This document shows, piece after piece, positions 15,910-23,933 of a DNA stretch of 64,000 nucleotides. Each line of letters starts with the position of its first letter. The first letter of the stretch is position 1. The stretch spans positions 186,001-250,000 of the forward strand of contig NZ_JAWRCU010000007.1 of assembly GCF_033542235.1 (NCBI RefSeq), written 5' to 3'. A program made the translations under genes and the position numbers. Below the pieces are notes generated by a model. That model ran no database searches, was not told the DNA's origin, and was given only the letters and a program-made list of their open reading frames with translations. This DNA is from JAWRCU01 sp033542235. GTDB taxonomy: Bacteria; Pseudomonadota; Alphaproteobacteria; Rhizobiales; Rhizobiaceae.

Positions 15910-16884
15910 TCAGCGCCTTGTGGAGGCGCGCAGGTAGCGGTCCGCGAGCACTGCCGCCGCGACGATGCAGCCCGTCGCCACTGCCTGGTAATAGGAGTTG
16001 ACGTTGAGCAGGTTCAGCGCGTTCGAGATGAGGTTCAGCAGAGCAGCGCCGACGATCGTGGCCCACACGCGCCCCTCTCCGCCGAGCAGGCTGATGCCTC
16101 CCAGGACCACCGCCGTGATGGCAATGAGTTCCATGCCGTCCCCGGCTGTCGGAACGGCTGAGCCGAGGCGCGATGCCAGCACGGCTCCGGCGAAAGCGGT
16201 GAGCACGCCGGCAATCGTGAAGACGTAGATCTTGTTCCTAACCACCGGAACCGCGGCAAGGACGGCAGCTTCCTCATTTCCGCCGATGGCATAGACGTAG
16301 CGACCGAAGATGGTCGCCCTCATCACGACCCACAGGACGAGATAGACTGCTATCGCGAGCCAGATCGGCGCAGGTAGTCCGAACCAGCGGTCTTGGCCCA
16401 TGATCAATGCGGTCGGATTGGTGATCGCGATGGGGCTTGCGCCGGTATAGATCAGCGTGAGCCCTTTCGCGACCGACAGCATCGCCAGAGTGACCACGAA
16501 GGAGGCCAGGCGGAAGCGTGCGACGAGAATGCCGTTCATCAGCCCCGCAGCTCCGCCTACGGCGATTGCAGCGAGCAAGGCGACGGGAAAGGAAAAGCCG
16601 TCCTGAAGTACTCCTGCAAACACGACGGCCGCGAGCGCCAGCACAGCGCCTACCGATAGATCGATGCTGCCGATGAGGATGACAAGCGTCTGCCCGGCTG
16701 CGACCAGAGCAATGATACTGGTCTGCCTCGCGAGATTGACGAGGTTCACCTCCGTGAGCATCCGCGGTGTGAAGAAGCTCAGGACCAGGAGAAGGATCAC
16801 GAAGACCCCGATCTGACCGTAGCTGCGGAGGAATTTCAGCATCTGCTCACCGTTGATGCGCTGCGCACCGGCTACATCGTTCAT
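15910..16884 (-). CDS. Sugar ABC transporter permease (RbsC-like)
   Basis: A 324-residue inner-membrane permease of the RbsC/AraH family with about eight to ten helices. Conserved elements are LIGSIDLSVGAVLALAAV and the EAA-like IGGNEEAAVLAA loop contacting the ATPase. Its start overlaps the ATPase stop by four bases (ATGA), a translational coupling typical of this transporter class. One permease gene probably forms a homodimer. Confidence 0.94.
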   Translation of the reverse strand: MNDVAGAQRINGEQMLKFLRSYGQIGVFVILLLVLSFFTPRMLTEVNLVNLARQTSIIALVAAGQTLVILIGSIDLSVGAVLALAAVVFAGVLQDGFSFPVALLAAIAVGGAAGLMNGILVARFRLASFVVTLAMLSVAKGLTLIYTGASPIAITNPTALIMGQDRWFGLPAPIWLAIAVYLVLWVVMRATIFGRYVYAIGGNEEAAVLAAVPVVRNKIYVFTIAGVLTAFAGAVLASRLGSAVPTAGDGMELIAITAVVLGGISLLGGEGRVWATIVGAALLNLISNALNLLNVNSYYQAVATGCIVAAAVLADRYLRASTRR

Positions 16885-18383
16885 TGTCTTGCTCCCTGTC
16901 CGGTGGCGAGCGCGCCAAGGCGCTCCGCATTGGCTTCGCTCTTCGAGACATGGCCGCTCACTGTGCCCCGATAGAGCATGACGACGCGGTCGCTCAGGCC
17001 GAGCAGCTCGGAGAGATCACTGGTGATGAGCAGGATTCCGAGGCCTTGGCGGGTGAGGTCGTCGAGGAGCTGATAGATGTCCGCGCGCGCACCGACATCC
17101 ACGCCTCGGGTGGGCTCGAGGAGGATAAGCGTGCGTGGCTTCGTCGCCAGCGCTCTCGCCAGAACTATCTTCTGCTGGTTGCCGCCGGACAGCTCGCCGG
17201 CAGGCTGCTGGAGCCCGGCGCTCCGGACATGCAAAGTGGCGGCCAGTTCGGCTGCCGTCGCTGCCAGCCGACGGTTTTTCAGAAAGCCCGCAAAGCTTTC
17301 CTGGCGCGCGATCGGAAGGGTGATGTTGTCGAGAATGGAATGGGTGAGGACCAGCCCTTCGTGCCGGCGATCCTCACCGACATAGCCGATGCCGGCGCGC
17401 ACCGCATCCGCGACCGTATGGTTGCGCAGGGAATCGCCGCCCGCACGGATCTCGCCCGAAATCAGCGGCTGCCGGCCGTAGATCGCCTGGGCGAGAGGTT
17501 TCTGGCCGGCCCCCACCAGGCCGCCCACGCCCACGATCTCGCCGACACGAAGTTCGAGGTCGATGCCGCTTGCGCCGGCGGTGTGAAGGTCTTTGATGCT
17601 GAGGACGAGTTCCCCAGGCGTGCGCTCGCGGCGGGGGTAGAGATCCCTGATCTCGCGTCCGACCATCTTCTTGACTACAAGTTCCTCCGAAGCCGTGGGC
17701 GGCAATTCGCCGACGATCATCCCATCGCGCAGGACGAGAACGCGATCCGCGACATGACCGATCTCGTCGAGGCGATGGGAGATGTAGACGACAGACTTGC
17801 CCGCCGTGACGAGCCGACGTACCAACGCGGTCACGTGCGTGACCTCGGCCGGGGCGAGGGCGGCGGTTGGTTCGTCCAGAATGACGAGCTGGGTTTCGTC
17901 ACGCAGGCCCTTGGCTATGAGGACAAGCTGGCGCTCGGCGATGCTGAGCTCCCCCATCGCTGTGTCCAAGTCTCTGCTGAAGCCGAGCGAACGCAATTCG
18001 CGGGTCACGGTTTCCAGCCCCGAAGCCTTGCGCACGAATCCGAAGCTGGTGGTTTCGCTGCCAAGCTCCAGATTTTGCCGCACGGTCATCTGCGGCACCG
18101 TCTGAAGCTCCTGGTGGCACAGATAGACCCCGGCTCGCTGTGCGGCGCGCGCGTCCGGGAGCACCAGCTTCTGCCCCGCCGCGGTAATTCTGCCCGTGTC
18201 CGGCTGGATCGCCCCGGCCAGGATGCGCATAAGGGTGCTTTTGCCCGCGCCGTTCTCGCCAAGCAGCGCCAGACAAATGCCTTGCTCGAGCCTGAGGCTG
18301 ACATCGGTCAACGCCGCGACGGCACCGAACCGCTTCGAGATTCCCTCTATCTCGAGAGGGAATAGGGGGTGACCGGAAGCCAT
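16881..18383 (-). CDS. Sugar ABC transporter ATP-binding protein (RbsA-like, duplicated)
   Basis: A 500-residue protein with two fused nucleotide-binding domains, as in RbsA/MglA. The first domain has Walker A GENGAGKST, a weakened signature (LSIAERQLV) and Walker B VILDEPTAAL. The second has a degenerate P-loop (GVGGLVGAGQK), a good LSGGNQQK signature and LILLEPTRGVDVG, where the usual Asp before Glu is Leu. Such asymmetry is normal in the family. Start 18383 lies 15 bases after the NagB-like stop; no strong Shine-Dalgarno is visible, suggesting coupling to the upstream gene. Confidence 0.93.
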   Translation of the reverse strand: MASGHPLFPLEIEGISKRFGAVAALTDVSLRLEQGICLALLGENGAGKSTLMRILAGAIQPDTGRITAAGQKLVLPDARAAQRAGVYLCHQELQTVPQMTVRQNLELGSETTSFGFVRKASGLETVTRELRSLGFSRDLDTAMGELSIAERQLVLIAKGLRDETQLVILDEPTAALAPAEVTHVTALVRRLVTAGKSVVYISHRLDEIGHVADRVLVLRDGMIVGELPPTASEELVVKKMVGREIRDLYPRRERTPGELVLSIKDLHTAGASGIDLELRVGEIVGVGGLVGAGQKPLAQAIYGRQPLISGEIRAGGDSLRNHTVADAVRAGIGYVGEDRRHEGLVLTHSILDNITLPIARQESFAGFLKNRRLAATAAELAATLHVRSAGLQQPAGELSGGNQQKIVLARALATKPRTLILLEPTRGVDVGARADIYQLLDDLTRQGLGILLITSDLSELLGLSDRVVMLYRGTVSGHVSKSEANAERLGALATGQGARQ

Positions 18384-18397
18384 CGCGGGCAGGGGAC

Positions 18398-19270
18398 TCA
18401 GGAGTCGTTGAGGATACGGGAGGGCGGCTCGGCCGTGGCGCGATCGACCCAGACTTCGCAGTCGGGATGCTCCTGCGCCAGCGTGCATGGATACGCGACC
18501 GTAGGCTCATGCATGAGCAGAACGCGCAATGTGTGCTGCTTCCAGGCGGCGCCGTCGCTGATGAGCAAAAGCCGGCGCGAGGACAGGATATCCTTCATGC
18601 CGATCGTCACCGCCATTGGCGGAATCGTCTTTGTGTCCCCGCCGGCAGAACGGTGAGCAAAGGCGACGAGGGTCTCGTCGTTCAAAGGCAGGATGCGGGT
18701 CGTCGACTGGCGCATGTCGTCCAGTGAAATGTGCCACCAGCGGGAAAAGGGTGGCTCATTGTTGGCGATGTGGCCGGAATAGCCGAAGCCGCCATAGCAG
18801 AGATCCGCGCCACCACGCTCGGCAATCCACTCGGAATAGCGGGTCATGTTCTCGGGGTTTGGGAAGAACAGATTCTCCGGCCTGGGCTGCAGCTCGGGAT
18901 CGATGCGCTGGAACAGGTTGCGCATCATGTAGCCTTTGAAAGACCATGGATGGTCGAGCGGCAGCAGGCGACACTGCCAATCCATCCATTCATCCATGTT
19001 GAAGCAGGTGACGTTGCGCCATGAAATGCGTTCGCGGTTGGTCAGTTCAACCAGCAGCGGGTAGTGCTTTTTCGGCCCTACCGGCAGGATCAGCACGGTC
19101 GGGCGCCCCTCAGCGTTGTTGCGCTTGATGAGGTCTGCGATCTCCTGGGCGAGATCGCGGAACATGTCCGGAGCTTGATCGTAGATCCTAAGTGGCAAGC
19201 GCGACTTTTCAGCCAGATGCTCCGGCGCGAGCTCCATCATCTCGTCCCAGGTCAAGCTTATCTCCTTCAT
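18398..19270 (-). CDS. Glucosamine-6-phosphate deaminase/isomerase family protein, altered active site
   Basis: A 290-residue NagB/RpiA-phosphosugar isomerase-fold protein. FNMDEWM carries the equivalent of the NagB ring-opening/enolising Asp (Asp93), and the signature loop reads GFGYSGHIANNEP. In canonical NagB it is DGHIAFNEP; here the catalytic Asp is Ser165, while His167 and Glu172 remain. It is longer than NagB with a distinct N-terminus, so the reaction may be isomerisation or a modified deamination. It is the first gene of the leftward ABC transporter operon. A perfect ATGTTG-N3-CAACAT palindrome lies 35 bases upstream of its start, next to divergent deoR. Confidence 0.82.
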   Translation of the reverse strand: MKEISLTWDEMMELAPEHLAEKSRLPLRIYDQAPDMFRDLAQEIADLIKRNNAEGRPTVLILPVGPKKHYPLLVELTNRERISWRNVTCFNMDEWMDWQCRLLPLDHPWSFKGYMMRNLFQRIDPELQPRPENLFFPNPENMTRYSEWIAERGGADLCYGGFGYSGHIANNEPPFSRWWHISLDDMRQSTTRILPLNDETLVAFAHRSAGGDTKTIPPMAVTIGMKDILSSRRLLLISDGAAWKQHTLRVLLMHEPTVAYPCTLAQEHPDCEVWVDRATAEPPSRILNDS

Positions 19271-19304
19271 GCAATGACATCGGCAAGACGCGCCGACGTC
19301 CAGA

Positions 19305-19319
19305 ATGTTGTATCAACAT
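19305..19319. promoter_or_regulatory. DeoR-type operator, copy 1
   Basis: ATGTTGTATCAACAT is a perfect palindrome (ATGTTG-TAT-CAACAT) in the divergent region between the NagB-like gene and deoR. An identical pair of arms recurs at 20162-20176 before the PfkB kinase gene, so both transcription units are probably controlled by the intervening DeoR protein. Confidence 0.7.
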
Positions 19320-19401
19320 ATCATTGGTTGGAAACAAAGCAACCCTGTTTCTTGCCGACTCGCCCTCGGTGCGGCATGATCTGTGGAAAAGGAGTGCAGG
19401 G

Positions 19402-20157
19402 GTGGCCTCAAAGACAAAGCGTCAATCGTTGATCCTGGATCGCGTCGCGAACGGCGGTTCACTGGAAATCGCGGAATTGTCGGCAGAGCTCCGCGTGACC
19501 GGGGAAACCATTCGCCGCGACATCAGGGAATTGCAGGCGCGCGGGCTCGTCCGCAAGATTCATGGAGGGGTGACTCTCCCGCCACTCGTGACGGACGGGA
19601 CCTTCCACGAGCGCATGAAAGACAACAGTGAGGGCAAGCGCCGAATCGCCGAGGCGATCGCTTCGTTCGTCCAGGATGGCGATGCGCTGATCATAGAGAC
19701 TGGAACGACTGCGACCTATGTAGCTCAAGCGCTGAGTGCCAAGCGGCGCCTGACTGTCGTGACGAATTCCGTCGATGTGGCGCGCGCTCTGGCGTTCCAT
19801 GAGGATAATGCGGTCTATATGGCAGGCGGCAGGCTGACGCCGGCCGACGGCGCCGCGCTCGATCACACCGCCGCCGGCTATATGGCCAGCTTCCGGGTCA
19901 AATATGCGATCTTTTCGGTTGCGGGTGTGGATCCAGTCGACGGTCTGATGGCGAACAATGTGGCCGAGGCGGAGTTCACCAGGCTTGTCGTCTCGCGCGC
20001 GGAGATCCCGGTGCTGGCAGTGGATGCCTCCAAGTTCGGGCGGCGCGGGCTGGTGCGCGTGGTGGAACCAGCCGCCGTGGGTATCGTGGTGACCGACAGG
20101 GTTCCGCCCAAGCCCTTTGCGCCTCTGTTCGAAGGTGTCGATTTACGCATCGCCTAG
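19402..20157 (+). CDS. DeoR/GlpR family transcriptional regulator
   Basis: A 251-residue DeoR-family repressor: winged helix at about residues 5-60 (RQSLILDRVANGG, VTGETIRRDIRELQARGLVRKIHGG) and a DeoRC sensor domain (DALIIETGTTATYVAQAL, VVTNSVDVARAL, VDASKFGRRGLVRV) that binds a phosphosugar. The chosen GTG start at 19402 has an AAAAGGAG site and gives standard length; upstream in-frame sequence overlaps the operator region and is not family-like. It lies between two matching palindromes and is divergent from the NagB-like/ABC operon and upstream of the kinase. Confidence 0.93.
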   Translation: MASKTKRQSLILDRVANGGSLEIAELSAELRVTGETIRRDIRELQARGLVRKIHGGVTLPPLVTDGTFHERMKDNSEGKRRIAEAIASFVQDGDALIIETGTTATYVAQALSAKRRLTVVTNSVDVARALAFHEDNAVYMAGGRLTPADGAALDHTAAGYMASFRVKYAIFSVAGVDPVDGLMANNVAEAEFTRLVVSRAEIPVLAVDASKFGRRGLVRVVEPAAVGIVVTDRVPPKPFAPLFEGVDLRIA

Positions 20158-20161
20158 AAAA

Positions 20162-20176
20162 ATGTTGATTCAACAT
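20162..20176. promoter_or_regulatory. DeoR-type operator, copy 2
   Basis: ATGTTGATTCAACAT is a perfect palindrome with the same six-base arms as the site at 19305-19319. It begins five bases after the deoR stop and ends 42 bases upstream of the kinase start, where it would block the kinase promoter. Confidence 0.7.
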
Positions 20177-20217
20177 ATTTCCGGACTATCCTCCGTCGCG
20201 TAACGGAGAGTGCTGGT

Positions 20218-21180
20218 GTGAGAACTTCTGACATCGTCGTAGTCGGTAGCCATGTCTATGGCAGCTACATTGACTGTGATCGGCTGCCGCGGCCGGGCGA
20301 AACCGTTTCGGGAAGCAACTACCGAGCTTGCGTCCTCGATGACGGCGGCAAGGGCTCGAACCAGGCATTGTGCAGCGCCCGGCTAGGGGCATCGACAACT
20401 TTAGTGGGCATGATCGGATCCGACGAGCCTGGCCAGGCAGCCATGGGAATGCTCGCCTCGGAAGGCTGCGATGTCAGTCATGTTGCGCGCCACCCAGTCT
20501 TGCCGACGGGGGTCTCTGTTGCATTGATCGAACCGTCCGGCATGTCGGTCATCGTTACCGACCCTGGAGCGAATACCGGTGTAACTGCCGAATTCGTCGA
20601 GGCCAATCGCGACGTCATCGCGCGCCACCGCTTCTGTCTGACGCAGTTCGAGATACCGCTTGCCGCCGCTTTGAAGGCGGCGCGGATCGCCTCGGAGGAG
20701 GGCGTTCGCGCCATGGTCACGCCGGGCCCGATGCAGCCCCTTGGCCGCGACGATCTCGACGGCATTGATATCCTGATACCGAACGAAACCGAGACAATGG
20801 AACTGCTCGGCAGCGAAGCAGATGGGCTGAAGCCCGCCGAATTGGTGCGTGCCCTGGCCGGACGATGGGGCTTACACAACGTGGTCATGACTCAGGGCAG
20901 TCGCGGCGTAGTTTGTTTTTGGGAGGGTCAGGTCGTTGGCGTCCCGGCCTTCGAAGTGGAAGCGCGAAATACGATCGGTGCGGGAGATGGTTTTGCGGCG
21001 GCTCTAGCGAGCGCATTGTGCCGAAAAATGGAGATCGAGGATGCGCTGATCTTCGCGTCGGCAGTGTCTGCGATTGCGGTAATGCATCCTGGTGCGCCTT
21101 GGTCCTCCTATCCCGGCCCCGAAGCTGCCCATGCATTTCTCGCGAGCCGCGGTCTGGCGCGCCTTGCGCACTTCAACTGA
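20218..21180 (+). CDS. PfkB family carbohydrate kinase (ribokinase-like)
   Basis: A 320-residue PfkB sugar kinase. The N-terminal signature GGKGSNQAL is the ribokinase form; the C-terminal NTIGAGDGFAAAL holds the anion hole and catalytic Asp. GTG start at 20218 follows a GGAG. It should phosphorylate a sugar, nucleoside or sugar-like compound imported by the RbsABC-type transporter encoded in the divergent operon, giving the phosphosugar that DeoR senses. Exact specificity cannot be read. The DeoR-type palindrome upstream implies co-regulation. Confidence 0.92.
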   Translation: MRTSDIVVVGSHVYGSYIDCDRLPRPGETVSGSNYRACVLDDGGKGSNQALCSARLGASTTLVGMIGSDEPGQAAMGMLASEGCDVSHVARHPVLPTGVSVALIEPSGMSVIVTDPGANTGVTAEFVEANRDVIARHRFCLTQFEIPLAAALKAARIASEEGVRAMVTPGPMQPLGRDDLDGIDILIPNETETMELLGSEADGLKPAELVRALAGRWGLHNVVMTQGSRGVVCFWEGQVVGVPAFEVEARNTIGAGDGFAAALASALCRKMEIEDALIFASAVSAIAVMHPGAPWSSYPGPEAAHAFLASRGLARLAHFN

Positions 21181-21392
21181 GCTATTATCTCTGATCCGAT
21201 CCAAAGGCCCGGTGGATTGCGACCTCATCACTTTCGTTCAGGAGCAAAGATTCTGGCCCTGGGCTGTCGGTCTCGATTGCGCTACAGCATGAGCGCCTTC
21301 GCTACAGCATTGCTGCGCTTAGGCCGTATAAATGGGCTAAGCTCGACAGAGTTGCGCTGGAAATTTACTGCATAAAACCCGACTAAGCCGCT

Positions 21393-22406
21393 ATGATGAA
21401 AGGAAAATTCAGAAATTGCGCGGAATTGCGTCTGGCCGTCGCACCCATGATGGACTGGACGGATCGGCACTGCCGTTTCTTCCATCGCCAGCTCACGCGC
21501 CGTGCGCTGCTCTATACCGAGATGGTGGTGGCCGATGCGGTCATCCATGGAGATCGCGCGCGGCTGCTCGGCTTCGATGCTGAAGAGAACCCTGTTGCGC
21601 TGCAGCTCGGCGGCTCCGAGCCGGCCAAGCTTGCGGAAGCGGCAAGGATAGGCGAGGCGTTCGGCTATGACGAGATCAACCTCAATGTCGGCTGTCCGTC
21701 GGACCGGGTGCAGTCCGGCACGTTCGGCGCCTGCCTGATGCGCACACCCGCTCTTGTTGCCGAGTGTGTCGCTGCGATGAAGCGGGCGGTCGCAATTCCT
21801 GTCACGGTGAAGTGCCGTATCGGGGTGGACGAGCAGGATCCGGAGCTTGCTCTTGACGAGTTGGCCGACGCGGTATGGACGGCCGGCGCCGACGCGCTCT
21901 GGGTGCATGCGCGCAAAGCCTGGCTGCAGGGCCTGTCGCCGAAGGAGAACCGCGATATCCCCCCGCTCGACTATGACCGTGTCTACCGTCTGAAAGGGGG
22001 GCACCTCGATCGTTTCGTCGGCATCAATGGGGGTATCCAGTCGCTCGATGCGGCTGTGGATCATCTGCAGTATGTCGACGGCGTGATGCTCGGCCGTGCC
22101 GCCTATCACACGCCGGGCCTGCTCGCCGAGGCGGATCCGTTGATCTTCGGCGACCAGCCTCACGACGCGGATTGGGCTGGCCTGATCGAGACGATGTCCG
22201 ATTATGCGGCCCGCCACATAGCGGCTGGCGGCCGGCTTTCACAGGTCACCCGGCACATGGTCGGACTGTTTCACGGCCTTCCCGGCGCTCGCCGCTGGCG
22301 TCAGATCTTGTCGAGCGAAGCGACCAGGCCAGGTGCCCGGCCGGATGTGTTGCACGCCGCCTTCGCCGCGGTAGACTTGTCGGCCGGCAGCCGGGAGGCT
22401 GCCTGA
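21393..22406 (+). CDS. dusA: tRNA-dihydrouridine(20/20a) synthase DusA
   Basis: FMN-dependent tRNA dihydrouridine synthase of 337 residues. Motifs include VAPMMDWTDRHCRFFHR, EMVVADAVIHG, LNVGCPSDRVQSGTFGACLM with the catalytic Cys, and KCRIGVD; the NGGIQS phosphate-binding strand follows. It is a single-gene unit preceded by a 212-base non-coding stretch (21181-21392) in which I see only a short direct repeat GCTACAGCAT (21281 and 21301). A broken copy of part of this gene is at 13236-13427. dusA is a known chromosomal integration target for some mobile elements, but no integrase is seen here. Confidence 0.96.
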   Translation: MMKGKFRNCAELRLAVAPMMDWTDRHCRFFHRQLTRRALLYTEMVVADAVIHGDRARLLGFDAEENPVALQLGGSEPAKLAEAARIGEAFGYDEINLNVGCPSDRVQSGTFGACLMRTPALVAECVAAMKRAVAIPVTVKCRIGVDEQDPELALDELADAVWTAGADALWVHARKAWLQGLSPKENRDIPPLDYDRVYRLKGGHLDRFVGINGGIQSLDAAVDHLQYVDGVMLGRAAYHTPGLLAEADPLIFGDQPHDADWAGLIETMSDYAARHIAAGGRLSQVTRHMVGLFHGLPGARRWRQILSSEATRPGARPDVLHAAFAAVDLSAGSREAA

Positions 22407-22408
22407 GC

Positions 22409-22840
22409 TCACGGCGTCGCGCGTTTCCGCGCATTGAGCAGGATGTTCGTTTCCGTCGTCCGGATGCCGTCGATGAGCCTTAGCCTTCTTAGCGTCTCGT
22501 CGAAGGAGGCGAGGTCGCGATCCTCCAACTCGGCGACGAAATCCCAGCGGCCATTGGTGCTATAAAGAGCGCGGACCTCCGGCAGGCCACGGAGACGCTG
22601 CGCGACGTGGTCCGCCGCCTTTCCCTCGACCTCGATCAGCACGATCGCGCGGACCGCCGCCTGCCGCAGTTCGGCGCCGAGCCGGATGGTGAAGGCTTCT
22701 ATGGTGCCGTTCTCGACCAGGCGGTGAATGCGTGCCTTGATCGTCGCGCGCGAGACGCCGGTTACGGCAGCGAGGCTTGCGACCGGAAGTCGCGAATCGT
22801 CTCGCAGCAGGCCGATGAGCCTATGATCGAGATCGTCCAT
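22409..22840 (-). CDS. Lrp/AsnC family regulator
   Basis: A 143-residue Lrp/AsnC protein: N-terminal HTH (LDHRLIGLLRDDSRLPVASLAAVTGVSRATIKARIHRL) and C-terminal RAM domain (AIVLIEVEGKAADHVAQRL, VRALYSTNGRWDFVAELE). Start 22840 has a GGAAAG site and removes a non-family extension. It is divergent from rocF-rocD with 144 bases between, the arrangement of an arginine/ornithine-responsive local activator. Its 3' end abuts dusA convergently. Confidence 0.92.
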   Translation of the reverse strand: MDDLDHRLIGLLRDDSRLPVASLAAVTGVSRATIKARIHRLVENGTIEAFTIRLGAELRQAAVRAIVLIEVEGKAADHVAQRLRGLPEVRALYSTNGRWDFVAELEDRDLASFDETLRRLRLIDGIRTTETNILLNARKRATP

Positions 22841-22984
22841 CTTCTTTCCAAACTGCCGATTGCTGCCTGTCAAAATGTACAATCAACTGCGCGAAACTGC
22901 CAGAACTTCGTGTGTCTGGTGACAGTGGATTCGCGCCATATTGGGCCAGGTACCTCAACAAAGGACTGGTCGGGCGGTTTGGAC

Positions 22985-23914
22985 ATGGCTTCGCGGACAA
23001 TCGAGCTGATCGGCGCGCCGGTAGAGGCCGGCGCTGGGCGGCGCGGCTGCGTGATGGGATCGATGGCGCTGAGGGTCGCCGGCATCGATGCCACGCTGGC
23101 TTCGCTCGGCTATGCAGTCGTGGACCGGGGCGACCTGACGCCGGCCGCCGTTCCGGATATCCGCTTACCGGGTCAAGCTCGCAACGCCGCGGAGATTGCT
23201 GGCTGGACGCGGGCACTGGAAGCTGGCGGCTACCAGTCGATGCGACGCGGCGCCTTCCCGGTGTTCCTCGGTGGCGATCACAGCCTGTCGATGGGAAGCG
23301 TCTCCGGCATCGCCCGCCATGCAGCGGAGGCAGGCCGGCCGCTTTTCGTGCTGTGGCTCGACGCGCATGCCGATTTCAACACGCCGCAGACCTCGCCTTC
23401 GGGCAACATGCACGGCATGCCGGTTGCGTTCTTTTGCGGCGAGGGCGGCTTTGATGGCATTCTGGCAGCGGACCGGCCGCTGGTGGCGCCTCAGAATGTG
23501 TTCCAGCTCGGCATCCGATCCATCGATCCGCCCGAGCGCGATGCGGTCGGACTGCGTGGTGTCAACGTCTTCGACATGCGCGCGCTCGACGAGCGGGGGG
23601 CGGCAGCCATCATCCGCGAGGTGATCCGCACCGTCTCCGAGGCGCGGGGGCTCCTTCACGTGAGCCTCGACGTCGATTTCCTCGATCCGGACGTGGCGCC
23701 CGGCGTTGGCACCACTGTGCCGGGCGGGGCAACCTTCCGCGAGGCACATCTCGTCATGGAGATGCTGTGTGACAGTGGCCTCGTGGCTTCGCTCGACCTC
23801 GTGGAGCTCAATCCGTTCCTCGACGACCGAGGAAAGAGCGCCCGCGTCATGGTCGAGCTGGCCGCCAGCCTGTTCGGCCGCCGCATCTTCGATCGGCCGA
23901 CCCAGCCGGCATGA
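22985..23914 (+). CDS. rocF: Arginase
   Basis: Mn-dependent arginase (309 residues) hydrolysing arginine to ornithine and urea. Metal ligands are visible in GGDHS (His99), LDAHADFN and DVDFLDPDVAPG; the GMPVAF and SLDLVELNP blocks are conserved. The start at 22985 gives family length. It is followed 19 bases later by ornithine aminotransferase and is divergent from an Lrp-family regulator, forming the classic arginine catabolic pair. Confidence 0.96.
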   Translation: MASRTIELIGAPVEAGAGRRGCVMGSMALRVAGIDATLASLGYAVVDRGDLTPAAVPDIRLPGQARNAAEIAGWTRALEAGGYQSMRRGAFPVFLGGDHSLSMGSVSGIARHAAEAGRPLFVLWLDAHADFNTPQTSPSGNMHGMPVAFFCGEGGFDGILAADRPLVAPQNVFQLGIRSIDPPERDAVGLRGVNVFDMRALDERGAAAIIREVIRTVSEARGLLHVSLDVDFLDPDVAPGVGTTVPGGATFREAHLVMEMLCDSGLVASLDLVELNPFLDDRGKSARVMVELAASLFGRRIFDRPTQPA

Positions 23915-23933
23915 GAGTTTGGTGAGAGTGAAT

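Noticed and set aside
21281..21310. Short CRISPR-like direct repeat GCTACAGCAT
   Set aside because: Only two copies of ten bases, 20 apart, with no array structure and no cas gene.
13236..21813. Complete integrative element bounded by dusA fragments
   Set aside because: No integrase, excisionase, transfer gene or clear att core is visible between the two dusA segments; the genes between are metabolic.
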